From positions 1 to 64,000 of the forward strand of contig JBMNRP010000014.1 of assembly GCA_050944685.1 (NCBI GenBank): a DNA stretch of 64,000 nucleotides, in the 5' to 3' direction. Source of the stretch: CADBRN01 sp050944685. Lineage in GTDB: Bacteria > Bacillota > Clostridia > Lachnospirales > Lachnospiraceae. Shown here one piece after another: positions 51,512 to 60,518 of the stretch. The position numbers and the translations under genes are program-made. Positions within the stretch are counted from its first letter, which is position 1; each line of letters starts with the position of its first letter. The notes under the pieces are model-generated. The model made no database searches and was not told the DNA's origin. It saw only the letters and a program-made list of their open reading frames with translations.

Positions 51512-53260
51512 ATGCAGGTAATAATTGTTCAAATTTCAAAATACGTCCTCCTTTTCCTGATGGCGTTATTTACGGTAACTTCTTTCTTCACTCTTGGGAA
51601 GAAAGATACGGAAAAGCTGCGTGCACGCGGGAACAGTTCCCTGGTTATTATCATTATCTTTGATTTGTTTGCTTTTCTGGTGCTGTATCTTCAGAGCCGG
51701 GAATTTCAGATGTTCCTCATCCTGGGCGGGCTGCTTCTCTACATCGTGCTGATTCAGCTCCTGTATCGGCTGATTTACCGGAAAGCTTCGCTTGCGCTGC
51801 TGAATAACATGTGCATGCTGCTTTCCATCGGCTTTGTGATTCAGTCGCGTCTCGGAATAGACACGGCGGTGCGTCAGCTGATTATCGTCGCGATATCCTC
51901 CGCGATCTGCCTGATTATCCCTGTTATCATCCGCAGGGTGAAGACGATGAGAAATCTCGGATGGGTCTACGCCGTGCTCGGCATTCTGCTGCTCGGCGCG
52001 GTATTTGTATTCGGAAGACTCAGCGGGGGTGCCAATCTGTCCGTGACGATCGGCGGTGTCAGTTTCCAGTTCTCTGAATTCGTGAAGATCACCTTTGTTT
52101 TCTTTATCGCTTCCATGCTGAAAAACGATGTCAGCTTCCGAAGAGTCGTCCTCGTCTCCGTGCTGGCTGCCATTCATGTCATTATTCTGGTTCTGTCGAG
52201 AGACCTCGGGGCGGCGCTCATCTTTTTCGTAGCCTACATTGTGATGGTGTCGGTCGCGACGAAGAAGCTCCGCTACAGCCTTCTGGGGCTCGGCGGAATG
52301 GCGGTCGCCTCCGTTGCCGCCTACAAGCTTTTCGCTCATGTCCGGGTTCGCGTGCAGGTCTGGCTGGATCCCTTCCAGGATTACGAGGGAACCGGCTATC
52401 AGATCGTCCAGGCTCTTTTCGGAGTCTGTGCGGGAGGCTGGTTCGGAACCGGTCTCTTTGAAGGGAATCCCGAAATGATCCCGCTGGCGAAGGAAGACTT
52501 TACCTTTGCCGCGATCTGCGAGGAGATGGGCATCCTGTTCGGAATCTGCCTGATTTTCCTGTGCATGAGCATGTTCCTTCTGATTGTTTCCATGTCCACG
52601 CGTCTCTCCAATCGTTTTTACCGTCTCGTTTCGATCGGACTGGGAGCCGAATACGCCTTCCAGGTTTTCCTGACCATCGGCGGCACCACCAAATTTATCC
52701 CGATGACGGGGATTACGCTTCCGCTTGTCAGCTATGGAGGAAGCTCGGTGATGTGTACGATCATTATGCTCTCTATCATTCAGGGACTCTTTATGATCCG
52801 CGAGGACGAGGATGAGGAGCACGAGGTTCTCGAGGAGCTGATCCGTCGTCAGAATGAGAAGGAGCGGCAGATGAACCGGCAGAGAAGAGAAACGGGAGGA
52901 AGAGGAAATACCCGCCTGTTTTCCGGATTCACTCAGTCGAGGAGACAGACCGCTCCCCGCGGTGCCGGAAGAAACAGAAATACGCAGGGCTATCCGGAAA
53001 GAAGAAATCCGAACTCCGCCGGGCGGACGAATCCGGGATCTCATTCCGGCCAGATGAATCAGGGTACACATCCCGCCGGCTCATCCGGCCGTCCGTTTCC
53101 GCCGCTGGACAGTTCCGCACAGAGTTCGAAGGGAAGACAGGAACTGGAGGAGGCACTGGACGATCTTAATGCGAACGCGCCTTCAGAGAAGAAGGATGTC
53201 AATCTTGATGACCTCTCAAGGAAGATAGAAGATGAAACAGAAAAGAGCCTCAACTACTGA
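51512..53260 (+). CDS. FtsW/RodA/SpoVE-family peptidoglycan polymerase
   Basis: A SEDS glycosyltransferase with about ten membrane helices in the first ~430 residues. Motifs include SRDLGAALIFF, a DPFQDYEGTGYQIVQALFG loop, and TGITLPLVSYGGSSVM near the C-terminal helices. A ~140-residue hydrophilic tail rich in Asn, Arg, Gly, Pro and Ser follows (RRQNEKERQMNRQRRE onward), likely disordered and cytoplasmic. A TTG at 51497 would add five residues; the site upstream of ATG 51512 is weak. It overlaps the following transpeptidase gene, and the two should work as a polymerase-crosslinker pair. Confidence 0.92.
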   Translation: MQVIIVQISKYVLLFLMALFTVTSFFTLGKKDTEKLRARGNSSLVIIIIFDLFAFLVLYLQSREFQMFLILGGLLLYIVLIQLLYRLIYRKASLALLNNMCMLLSIGFVIQSRLGIDTAVRQLIIVAISSAICLIIPVIIRRVKTMRNLGWVYAVLGILLLGAVFVFGRLSGGANLSVTIGGVSFQFSEFVKITFVFFIASMLKNDVSFRRVVLVSVLAAIHVIILVLSRDLGAALIFFVAYIVMVSVATKKLRYSLLGLGGMAVASVAAYKLFAHVRVRVQVWLDPFQDYEGTGYQIVQALFGVCAGGWFGTGLFEGNPEMIPLAKEDFTFAAICEEMGILFGICLIFLCMSMFLLIVSMSTRLSNRFYRLVSIGLGAEYAFQVFLTIGGTTKFIPMTGITLPLVSYGGSSVMCTIIMLSIIQGLFMIREDEDEEHEVLEELIRRQNEKERQMNRQRRETGGRGNTRLFSGFTQSRRQTAPRGAGRNRNTQGYPERRNPNSAGRTNPGSHSGQMNQGTHPAGSSGRPFPPLDSSAQSSKGRQELEEALDDLNANAPSEKKDVNLDDLSRKIEDETEKSLNY

Positions 53261-54698
53261 GAAAATTGCAAAAAAGCGCCGGAGAAGAGCAGCGAGACCG
53301 TACCGGATCGTGTCGGTTCTCTGCGTTCTTCTGTTTGTCAGTCTGGCGGTCTATCTGTCCTATTTTCAGATCGTGAAGAGTGATGAACTGCTGAACAGCC
53401 CGTACAACAAGAGGACGGAAAAACTGGCGGAGAAGGTTGTCCGCGGATCCATTCTCGCGAGCGACGGAACGGCTCTGGCGTATACGGAAGTGGGAGAGGA
53501 CGACTCTGAGAACCGGATCTACCCGTACAGCAGTCTGTTCGCTCACACGGTCGGATATCTGGATTACGGGTCGAGCGGACTGGAGCTCTCGGAAAACAGT
53601 ACACTCCTGACATCGCATCAGGATCTCTCATCCCAGGTGTCCAGCGACATTAAGAACCAGAAGAAGACGGGTGACAACGTGGTCACTACCTTCAACATCT
53701 CTCTGCAGCAGGCGGCCAGTGACGCGCTCGGAGACAATCAGGGAGCTGTCTTCGTGATGGATGTTGATACGGGAGATGTTCTGGTGGATGTGAGCAAACC
53801 GGGATTTGATCCCAACACGATTGTGAGCGACTGGGAGAGCCTCACCAGCGAGGAAAACGAGTCAAGCGGTGTCTTTGTCAACCGCGCGACGCAGGGCCTG
53901 TATCCGCCGGGATCTACCTTCAAGGTGGTGACGGCTCTGGCCTATCTCAGAGAGTACGGAACCTTTGATAACTTTACGTTCAACTGCACGGGAACGTATG
54001 AAAATTCCGGTTACACCATTCACTGCGCGGGCAATACATCGCACGGAGAGGAGAATTTTGCGCAGGCGATGGCCAATTCCTGCAACTGCGCCTTTGCTTC
54101 CATGGCGGTGGAAAAAATCGACAAGAGCGTTTTGCGGGATACGGCCGAGGATCTGAAGTTCAATGAGAAGTTCAGTCTCGACATTCCGTCTTCTGAAAGT
54201 AAATTCACACTGGATAAGGATTCAGCGGATCAGCTCACGATGCAGACCGGAATCGGTCAGGGCGATACCGTCGCGACTCCGATGGAGATGTGCATGATCG
54301 CAGACGCCGTTGCGAACGGCGGCAAGATGATGAGTCCCAGGTTTATCACGCGAGTGGAAAACACGACAGGAGACATCGTAAAATCGAGAAGCGTAAAATC
54401 CGTAGGAAACGTCATGTCTCAGACAGAATCCGAGCAGCTGACGGTTCTGATGAAAGCCGTGGTATCCGACGGAACCGCCTCGACTCTCTCTGAACTTCCG
54501 TATGATATCGCCGGGAAAACCGGCACAGCCCAGTACGGCGACGTCAGCGAGGGAAAAGCTCACTCGTGGTTTATCGGATTTTCCAATACGGGAGGAGAGG
54601 ACATTGCTCTATGTGTTCTGATCGAGGACGGAGGGAACGGAAATGCGCCCGCGGTCGAGGCCGCGAAGAAGATTTTCCAGAGTTACTTCGGCGGGTGA
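53232..54698 (+). CDS. Class B penicillin-binding transpeptidase (PbpA/FtsI type)
   Basis: A DD-transpeptidase that cross-links peptidoglycan. It has a basic cytoplasmic N terminus (KKRRRRAARPYR), one membrane helix (~residues 26-45), and a short dimerisation region. The transpeptidase domain carries STFK in YPPGSTFKVV, SCN in ANSCNCAF, and KTG in AGKTGTAQY. At 488 residues it matches PbpA partners of RodA rather than the larger PBP2. AAGGAAG precedes the ATG, which overlaps the upstream gene by 29 bp. Confidence 0.94.
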   Translation: MKQKRASTTEKIAKKRRRRAARPYRIVSVLCVLLFVSLAVYLSYFQIVKSDELLNSPYNKRTEKLAEKVVRGSILASDGTALAYTEVGEDDSENRIYPYSSLFAHTVGYLDYGSSGLELSENSTLLTSHQDLSSQVSSDIKNQKKTGDNVVTTFNISLQQAASDALGDNQGAVFVMDVDTGDVLVDVSKPGFDPNTIVSDWESLTSEENESSGVFVNRATQGLYPPGSTFKVVTALAYLREYGTFDNFTFNCTGTYENSGYTIHCAGNTSHGEENFAQAMANSCNCAFASMAVEKIDKSVLRDTAEDLKFNEKFSLDIPSSESKFTLDKDSADQLTMQTGIGQGDTVATPMEMCMIADAVANGGKMMSPRFITRVENTTGDIVKSRSVKSVGNVMSQTESEQLTVLMKAVVSDGTASTLSELPYDIAGKTGTAQYGDVSEGKAHSWFIGFSNTGGEDIALCVLIEDGGNGNAPAVEAAKKIFQSYFGG

Positions 54699-54702
54699 TT
54701 CC

Positions 54703-55212
54703 ATGAGCGGTTTACTGACGGCGAGAATTATCTGGATCATGGTCGTTGTCTTCTGTGTCGGATTTTTCCTCCCGGAAATCAGGCGTTTCTCGGAAAAGCA
54801 TAAGAAGTTTCGATATCTTCCGGAGATGATTCTGATCGCCTACGGAGTCGTATACGTCTACCTGACGTTTCTTTCCCGAAGCGAGATAGACGTCCCTTAC
54901 GCGACCGGAATCGAACTGCGTCCGCTGTCCGCTCTGCGGCGCGCGATCCGGGGGCATTCGGTTATTCCGGCCCGCGGCATACTGCTGAATATTCTTTTGT
55001 ATATTCCGATGGGCTACCTGATTCCGTTCGTGTTCCGCGGCATGAGAAAGCGATCGTCTGCTGACGTGATTCTGATCTGCCTTCTGATTTCGATTCTGAC
55101 GGAAATCCTGCAGCTGGTGCTGAAGGTGGGATGGCTGGACGCGGATGATATTATCAACAATACGATTGGTGCCGCGATCGGCATCTTGATCTGGAGGAGC
55201 CGGAGCCGATGA
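54703..55212 (+). CDS. VanZ-like family membrane protein
   Basis: 169 residues with about four membrane helices. The family pattern is present: PLSALRRAIRGHS, ILLNILLYIPMGYLIPF, and LICLLISILTEILQLVLKVGWLDADDIINNTIGAAIG with the conserved DxDDxxxNxxG. VanZ relatives give low-level teicoplanin resistance in some hosts, but most are of unknown role. ATG 54703 is used; the open frame upstream overlaps the transpeptidase gene. Confidence 0.87.
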   Translation: MSGLLTARIIWIMVVVFCVGFFLPEIRRFSEKHKKFRYLPEMILIAYGVVYVYLTFLSRSEIDVPYATGIELRPLSALRRAIRGHSVIPARGILLNILLYIPMGYLIPFVFRGMRKRSSADVILICLLISILTEILQLVLKVGWLDADDIINNTIGAAIGILIWRSRSR

Positions 55213-55613
55213 AATGGTATAAAGAACTTTTTACAGGAAAAGAAGCGGCGAAAAACGCCGGCCGGCTTATCCGGAATGCGGAACAGGGGAAGTTTGATCC
55301 CGGTCTGTATCTGATCACACTTTCGTCAAACGGGACCGATGAGCTGGATCTGGTTCTTGCTTCTTCCATCCGGGGGAAGAAAACAGCGATCTCGCGCATG
55401 CCCCTGGTCGTCGGAATCGCGATCGGGAAACATGAAGCCGTCCAGGTCGCCGGTGAAATCGCCCGATGCGCCTATTTCGAATCCGGTGCGGCCAGTATCC
55501 GGCAATGGATATTGGATTCCGTCAGAACCGATGCGAAGGAAGACGCCAATATCCCGGAAACGGGTGAGAGAGAGGATTCCGGCATTCCGGGGTCCGGATG
55601 GAACAACGTATGA
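55209..55613 (+). CDS. Uncharacterised 134-residue protein
   Basis: I do not recognise the family. The first ~105 residues look folded and conserved in style (LITLSSNGTDELDLVLASSI, MPLVVGIAIGKHEAVQVAGEIARCAYFE), without signal peptide or membrane helix. The C-terminal ~25 residues are charged and probably disordered. It starts in an ATGA overlap with the VanZ-like gene and precedes a DUF2953 gene and gerW, so a link to envelope or spore biology is possible. Confidence 0.75.
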   Translation: MKWYKELFTGKEAAKNAGRLIRNAEQGKFDPGLYLITLSSNGTDELDLVLASSIRGKKTAISRMPLVVGIAIGKHEAVQVAGEIARCAYFESGAASIRQWILDSVRTDAKEDANIPETGEREDSGIPGSGWNNV

Positions 55614-55639
55614 GTTCATCCTGAAAGGCAGGTGTCGAA

Positions 55640-56599
55640 TTGCCGGGAGTTTTGATTGCCGTCCTGGCGGGAATCGGAAAAGTCCTGCTGACTATCCTGA
55701 AAATCGTCCTGATCGTTCTTCTGGTCATTGTCGTGATTATCCTGCTCCTGCTGTTTACACCGTTCTGGTACAAGGCGGATTTTCATAAGCACGGAGATGA
55801 TATCAGCGGCGGCGCGCGCCTGAACTGGCTCGGGTTTGTCTTTATCCTGAAGGATCGGTTTTCCGGGAAATCGAATCAGCTGGAAATATATCTTTTCGGA
55901 ATTCCGATTCTGCGTCTGATCCGGTATATTAAAAATCGAAAACAGAAAAAAACCGGGGCCTTGAAGAGAAGAACGGGTGCGAGAAAGAAGCCGACCGTTC
56001 AGCCGGGAGAGAGAGCTCCCTCCAGGGCAGAGGCACCCTCGCCGGAGGAAGATGCCGAAATTCCGGAAGCGGGAGGAAGTCCCGCGGAAGAGTCCGCAAA
56101 AGCGTCGAAAACGGAGAGCGGTCCAACGGAGGAGTCCCCGAAGAAACCAGAGAGGAATCGATCCGAAAGAGGGCGAAAGCGGTTCAGAAAACCGAAGAAG
56201 GCCGTCAGACCGGACAAGGAAGGAATCACCGGTAAAATCAAGGGTGCCGTCCGGTTTCTGAAATCCGGGGAATTCGAAAATGCGCTCCCGGTTCTCAAGA
56301 AGAACGGAATCTGGATCCTGCGGCATATCCTTCCGCGGAAGATCTCCGGCGGGGTCGGATTTGGATTTGACGATCCGGCGGTCACCGGAAAAGTTCTCGG
56401 AGCGATCGCTCTGATCTATCCGGTTCTTCCGAAAGGTCTGCAGCTTCAGCCGGATTTTTCGGAGAAAAAACTGGAAGCGGATGTCACGGCAAGAGGGCAT
56501 TTCTTCCTGATCGGAATCGTCATTCACGCGATGATCATCATTCTGAACAAAGACGTCCGGCGTCTGATCCGCAAAAACAGGAAACAGAAAAAAGCATAA
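55640..56599 (+). CDS. DUF2953 domain protein
   Basis: An N-terminal membrane helix (KIVLIVLLVIVVIILLLLF), then a beta-rich segment (FHKHGDDISGGARLNWLGFVF). A ~110-residue Arg/Glu/Pro/Ser-rich linker follows, then the C-terminal part typical of DUF2953 (LRHILPRKISGGVGFGFDDPAVTGKVLGAIAL through GHFFLIGIVIHAMIIILNK). In Bacillus and Clostridia the family (YtfI) is paired with the GerW/YtfJ gene, as here. The start is TTG; no ATG is close. Confidence 0.85.
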   Translation: MPGVLIAVLAGIGKVLLTILKIVLIVLLVIVVIILLLLFTPFWYKADFHKHGDDISGGARLNWLGFVFILKDRFSGKSNQLEIYLFGIPILRLIRYIKNRKQKKTGALKRRTGARKKPTVQPGERAPSRAEAPSPEEDAEIPEAGGSPAEESAKASKTESGPTEESPKKPERNRSERGRKRFRKPKKAVRPDKEGITGKIKGAVRFLKSGEFENALPVLKKNGIWILRHILPRKISGGVGFGFDDPAVTGKVLGAIALIYPVLPKGLQLQPDFSEKKLEADVTARGHFFLIGIVIHAMIIILNKDVRRLIRKNRKQKKA

Positions 56600-56667
56600 C
56601 TGAGATTTATTAATTTTTCTATCTCGCAAAAAAGTCCGGATTATCATATCCACAGGAGGAAAGAAAC

Positions 56668-57093
56668 ATGGCAGACAAGGACAGCAATCTGAACAATACC
56701 GTAGAATCTCTTTTCAAAGGACTGGACGGGTTCCTTTCGACGAAATCCGTCGTGGGTGCGCCGATTAAGGCAGGAGACAGCACGCTCCTCCCGCTGTCGG
56801 ATGTCTCTTTCGGACTCGGCGCGGGAGCATTTGCCGGCGACCAGAAGAATAACGGAGCCGGCGGAATGGGTGCCAAGATGACGCCCAGTGCGATCCTGCA
56901 GATCACAAAGGACGGGACGGTCCGCGTGATCAATCTGAAAAACCAGGATGCGGTCGGAAAGATTATCGACATGGTTCCGGGCATCGTTTCCCGTTTCATG
57001 AACAAGGGCGGCGACACCGTGACAGATGAGGATATCGACCGGGCTTTCCATCCGTCGGAAGAAAAAACGGACTCCCCAGAATCCGGGGACTGA
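56668..57093 (+). CDS. GerW family sporulation protein (YtfJ)
   Basis: A 141-residue protein of the GerW/YtfJ family, which in Bacillus is a spore component needed for germination. The core VGAPIKAGDSTLLPLSDVSFGLGAGAF, then MGAKMTPSAILQI and MVPGIVSRFMNK match the family. AGGAGGAAAG precedes the ATG. Together with the upstream DUF2953 gene it suggests that the organism, or its recent ancestor, forms endospores. Confidence 0.93.
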   Translation: MADKDSNLNNTVESLFKGLDGFLSTKSVVGAPIKAGDSTLLPLSDVSFGLGAGAFAGDQKNNGAGGMGAKMTPSAILQITKDGTVRVINLKNQDAVGKIIDMVPGIVSRFMNKGGDTVTDEDIDRAFHPSEEKTDSPESGD

Positions 57094-57112
57094 AGCAGAA
57101 CGGGAGAAAAAA

Positions 57113-57154
57113 GAGGCCTTTTGCTTATCAGGAATTACTGATGCAAAAGGCCTC
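57113..57154 (-). terminator. Rho-independent terminator of rpmB
   Basis: A perfect 12-bp stem, GAGGCCTTTTGC (57113-57124) with GCAAAAGGCCTC (57143-57154). Read on the minus strand it is followed by T6 (57112-57107), so it fits rpmB best; it could also stop gerW transcripts. Confidence 0.88.
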
Positions 57155-57176
57155 ATCCATTTGATTTCTGTATCAA

Positions 57177-57365
57177 TCAGGCGCGCTCTACTTTGCCGCT
57201 TTTCAGGCAGTTCGTGCAGACATACACTTTCTTTGTGCCGCCGTTTTCCGTTTTTACACGAACGGATTTGATGTTCGATTTCCAGATGTGGTTCGATCTT
57301 CTATGCGAATGGCTGACGTTATTGCCAAAATGAACACTCTTGCCGCAGATACTGCATTTTGCCAT
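57177..57365 (-). CDS. rpmB: 50S ribosomal protein L28
   Basis: 62 residues. The zinc-type motif CSICGKSV and later VCTNCLKSG gives two CxxC pairs, the zinc-binding (C+) form of L28. The start ATG at 57365 (complement) follows GAGGGAGGTG. It stands alone on the minus strand and is expressed opposite to its neighbours. Confidence 0.96.
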   Translation of the reverse strand: MAKCSICGKSVHFGNNVSHSHRRSNHIWKSNIKSVRVKTENGGTKKVYVCTNCLKSGKVERA

Positions 57366-57432
57366 GAATAACACCTCCCTCGGCGTGGATTTCTTGTTTG
57401 AAGGAACACGCAGCCGTGTCCGCAACAGTGGT

Positions 57433-57461
57433 ATTTTATCAAATACCGCATTGTAATGCAA
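57433..57461 (-). promoter_or_regulatory. Promoter of rpmB
   Basis: Minus strand TTGCAT (57461-57456) and TAAAAT (57438-57433) with 17-nt spacing; TGA before the -10 gives an extended element. Confidence 0.75.
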
Positions 57462-57576
57462 GAGTAAACGCAAGAAAAAATAGATTATTCCGGAGCTATT
57501 TCTTTTCACCGGTAAATCATGTATAATAAGTTCCGTGAACTGCGCAGAAATGCGTGTTTGCGGAAAGGAGCTCCAT

Positions 57577-57933
57577 ATGAAGGGCAAATTGGATAATAAT
57601 ATGGGCGAGGTGATCATCCGTCCGGAGGTCATCGCTACTTACGCGGGCAGCGTCGCCGTCGAATGCTTCGGAATCGTCGGGATGGCTGCCGTCAATATGA
57701 AGGATGGAATTGTCCGGCTCCTAAAGAAAGACAGTCTTCAGCACGGAATCAATGTCCAGATCAACGACAACCGGATTTCCCTTGAATTTCATGTGATCAT
57801 GTCCTACGGCGTGAGCATTCCTGCCGTGGCGGAAAATCTGATCGACAGCGTGAAATACAAAGTCGAAGAATTCACCGGCATGGAGATCGAGGAAATACGC
57901 ATACTGGTCGAAGGTGTGCGCGTGATTGACTGA
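57577..57933 (+). CDS. Asp23/Gls24 family envelope stress response protein
   Basis: A 118-residue DUF322 protein. The core pattern is EVIIRPEVIATYAGSVAVECFGIVGMA and ISLEFHVIMSYGVSIPAVAENLIDSVKY, ending VEGVRVID. The YloU subgroup is almost always followed by a FakA/DAK2 gene, as here. ATG 57577 follows AAAGGAG (57564-57570). Function in Bacillus is unclear; the family is tied to membrane or lipid stress. Confidence 0.92.
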   Translation: MKGKLDNNMGEVIIRPEVIATYAGSVAVECFGIVGMAAVNMKDGIVRLLKKDSLQHGINVQINDNRISLEFHVIMSYGVSIPAVAENLIDSVKYKVEEFTGMEIEEIRILVEGVRVID

Positions 57934-57955
57934 ATTCTTTTAGGAGGATCTTGCT

Positions 57956-59698
57956 TTGTCATCAAATACGTTGAATGCAGAACAGATCTCCCGCATGTTC
58001 ATTGCGGGAGCGGTTAATCTGGATATAAATAAAGACATGATCAACGAGCTGAATGTCTTTCCGGTTCCGGACGGGGATACGGGTACGAACATGACGATGA
58101 CGATCATGTCTGCAGTTGATGCCGTACGCTCGGCAGGTCATCCGGGAATGAAAGAGCTCTCAAAAGCGATTTCCAGCGGATCTCTCCGGGGCGCGCGCGG
58201 AAATTCGGGAGTCATTCTTTCACAGCTCTGTCGCGGCTTCACGAAGGTTATCCGCAATTATGATGAGATCACGGTCGATATCCTTGCCGATGCCACGGAT
58301 AAGGCTGTTGAGACCGCCTACAAGGCCGTAATGAAGCCGAAGGAGGGCACGATTCTGACGGTCGCGAAGGGAATCTCGGAAAAGGTCCGTGAGCTCGCTG
58401 ACGGAGAAGGAACGGGCTTTGATGCCGAAGAGGCGGAGGACGCCGGAAAAATGACGGAGGCCGGTCTCCCGATTGAGGAGGTGATCCGTCTCTCGATTGA
58501 ATACGGGAATGAGGTGCTGGCACGCACGCCGGATATGCTTCCCATCCTGAAGGAAGCGGGCGTCGTGGATTCGGGCGGAAAAGGGCTTCTGACCGTTCTG
58601 GAGGGAAGCTATCAGGAACTGACCGGGACTTTTGATCCGGAAAAAGTGAAGAAAGTCCTGGCCGGGAAATCCCCGGTTTCACAGATGGCGGGAAGAGAGT
58701 CCGGTGAAAAGGAAATCAAATTCGGTTACTGCACCGAATTTATCATCAATCTCGAAAAACCGATGCCGGGCGAAGAGATTCAGGAGTTCAAAAAATACCT
58801 GAATTCGATGGGAGATTCCATCGTACTCGTCGCGGATGACGATCTGGTCAAAGTTCATGTCCACACGAACGATCCCGGGCAGGTAATCAGCCGCGCGCTG
58901 ACGAAGGGACCGCTCACGAACATGAAGATCGACAACATGCGGGTCGAGCACCATGAGAAGGTGATCCGCCATTCCGAGAAGCTTGCCAAAGAGCAGGCGG
59001 CCGCCGACGCAGCCGCAAAGATGGCGGAGGCGTCGAGAAAAGAGTACGGATTTATTTCGGTCTGTGCCGGAAGCGGGTTTGATGAGATCTTCCGGGGACT
59101 TAATGTCGATTACACGATCTCGGGCGGACAGACCATGAATCCGAGCACGAACGATTTCATCGAAGCGATTTCCCGCGTAAATGCGAAGAACATCTTCATT
59201 TACCCGAACAACGGGAACATCATCATGGCGGCTAACCAGGCGAGAGATATGACGACGGACAAGCACATCATCGTGATTCCAACCAAGACGATTCCGCAGG
59301 GCATCTCGGCGCTGATCAGTTTCGCCGGAGATGCGTCTCCGGACGAAAATGAAGCCGCGATGAAGGAAGCGATCTCAGCGGTTCGCACGAGCCAGATCAC
59401 CTATTCGATCCGCGACACGTCTGTAGACAATATCGAGATCAAAAAAGGTGACATTATGGCAGTAGGCGATGACGGCATTCTCTGTGTGGGAAAGGAGATA
59501 GATGCGGTGGCGGTCGAGTCCGTCGAAAAGATGGCGGGAAAGGACGCGGAACTGATCAGCATCTATTACGGAGAAGGATTCTCCGCCGCTGAAGCCGAAA
59601 AGCTGTCCGGTGAGATCCAGATCAAATATCCGGACTGCGATGTCGAAGTGAATGAAGGCGGACAGCCGGTCTACTACTGCATTATTTCTGTTGAATGA
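57956..59698 (+). CDS. DAK2-domain fatty acid kinase subunit FakA-like
   Basis: The ATP-binding partner of fatty acid kinases that incorporate exogenous fatty acids into phospholipid. The N-terminal DhaL/DAK2 domain has NVFPVPDGDTGTNMTMT and LRGARGNSGVILSQL. The C-terminal half has the FakA-specific pattern (PNNGNIIMAANQA, then IVIPTKTIPQGISALI). The FakB lipid-binding protein is not in this window. The start is TTG behind AGGAGGA (57942-57948). 580 residues, near the usual size. Confidence 0.92.
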   Translation: MSSNTLNAEQISRMFIAGAVNLDINKDMINELNVFPVPDGDTGTNMTMTIMSAVDAVRSAGHPGMKELSKAISSGSLRGARGNSGVILSQLCRGFTKVIRNYDEITVDILADATDKAVETAYKAVMKPKEGTILTVAKGISEKVRELADGEGTGFDAEEAEDAGKMTEAGLPIEEVIRLSIEYGNEVLARTPDMLPILKEAGVVDSGGKGLLTVLEGSYQELTGTFDPEKVKKVLAGKSPVSQMAGRESGEKEIKFGYCTEFIINLEKPMPGEEIQEFKKYLNSMGDSIVLVADDDLVKVHVHTNDPGQVISRALTKGPLTNMKIDNMRVEHHEKVIRHSEKLAKEQAAADAAAKMAEASRKEYGFISVCAGSGFDEIFRGLNVDYTISGGQTMNPSTNDFIEAISRVNAKNIFIYPNNGNIIMAANQARDMTTDKHIIVIPTKTIPQGISALISFAGDASPDENEAAMKEAISAVRTSQITYSIRDTSVDNIEIKKGDIMAVGDDGILCVGKEIDAVAVESVEKMAGKDAELISIYYGEGFSAAEAEKLSGEIQIKYPDCDVEVNEGGQPVYYCIISVE

Positions 59699-59710
59699 AT
59701 CTGTTTTTTC

Positions 59711-59751
59711 GCCTCGCCGGGGACGCGTTTTCCGGGCGGGGCAGTTTTTTT
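59711..59751 (+). terminator. Rho-independent terminator of the fakA-like gene
   Basis: GCCTCGCC (59711-59718) pairs with GGCGGGGC (59735-59742), followed by AG and T7. Confidence 0.88.
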
Positions 59752-59812
59752 ATTCCGGAATTTTCCGGAACCGCCGGAGCTTTTCGAATCCTGCGGCAGA
59801 AAGAGGGGAAAA

Positions 59813-60346
59813 TCAGAAGTTCGCATCATCCGCCCCGGTATTGTCCGGGTTTTCGCTGTCCTTTCCGGCTTCTGTGTCGTTTCCGGTCCGTCTGCCGCGG
59901 AGAATCTGCCGGATGGAGCGGGGGCGTTTCTGCTCGTTCAGGAAGCGCTGCAGATAAGCGATGATTCCGATACCGATGATGGTCAGGAGATTTTCGGCCG
60001 CTGAGGTCTCTTCGACGATCATGTGCCTGGTCATGGCAAACATCATTACTTCCAGCACCACCTTCAGATCCGGAGCGGCGAGCAGGCGAAAAAACTCAAC
60101 ACCGATGACGATGTCGAGGACATAGCCGAGAAATTCTTCCAGTTTGCCGCTGCCGAACGGAGCGTCTGCCAGCTGACCGATCATCGGAATCAGATGAACG
60201 ATGCTGATGATGACCGCCGTGATAACGATAATTGCCATGATCCCTTCGACAATGCGCTCGATGATATGCGCGATCCGCTTGACGGACACGTTCAGACGTT
60301 CCTCTTTTTCCGAGTGTTCCGGGCCGCGTTTTCCGGTCTGATTCAT
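59813..60346 (-). CDS. Small membrane protein, PsiE-like
   Basis: 177 residues with about four hydrophobic helices (IMAIIVITAVIISIVHLI, LGYVLDIVIGVEFFRLL, VVLEVMMFAM, LLTIIGIGIIAYL). Cytoplasmic tails are charged, the C-terminal one acidic (ENPDNTGADDANF). The arrangement resembles the phosphate-starvation-inducible PsiE family; the assignment is tentative and the function unknown. It is convergent with the fakA-like gene and divergent from recG. Confidence 0.65.
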   Translation of the reverse strand: MNQTGKRGPEHSEKEERLNVSVKRIAHIIERIVEGIMAIIVITAVIISIVHLIPMIGQLADAPFGSGKLEEFLGYVLDIVIGVEFFRLLAAPDLKVVLEVMMFAMTRHMIVEETSAAENLLTIIGIGIIAYLQRFLNEQKRPRSIRQILRGRRTGNDTEAGKDSENPDNTGADDANF

Positions 60347-60518
60347 AATCTTATTATCCTTTATTTCATGCGGAGTTTGCGAAAATATTCTCTGTTATTC
60401 TACACGATACCCCATGTCTGAATCAAGAGCAGCGGAGGGTTCCTGCTGCCTTGCGCGGGTATTTTCGTTATAATATTGTATTGTTTCAGCACGGACGGTC
60501 ATGAACGGGAGGAATGGT

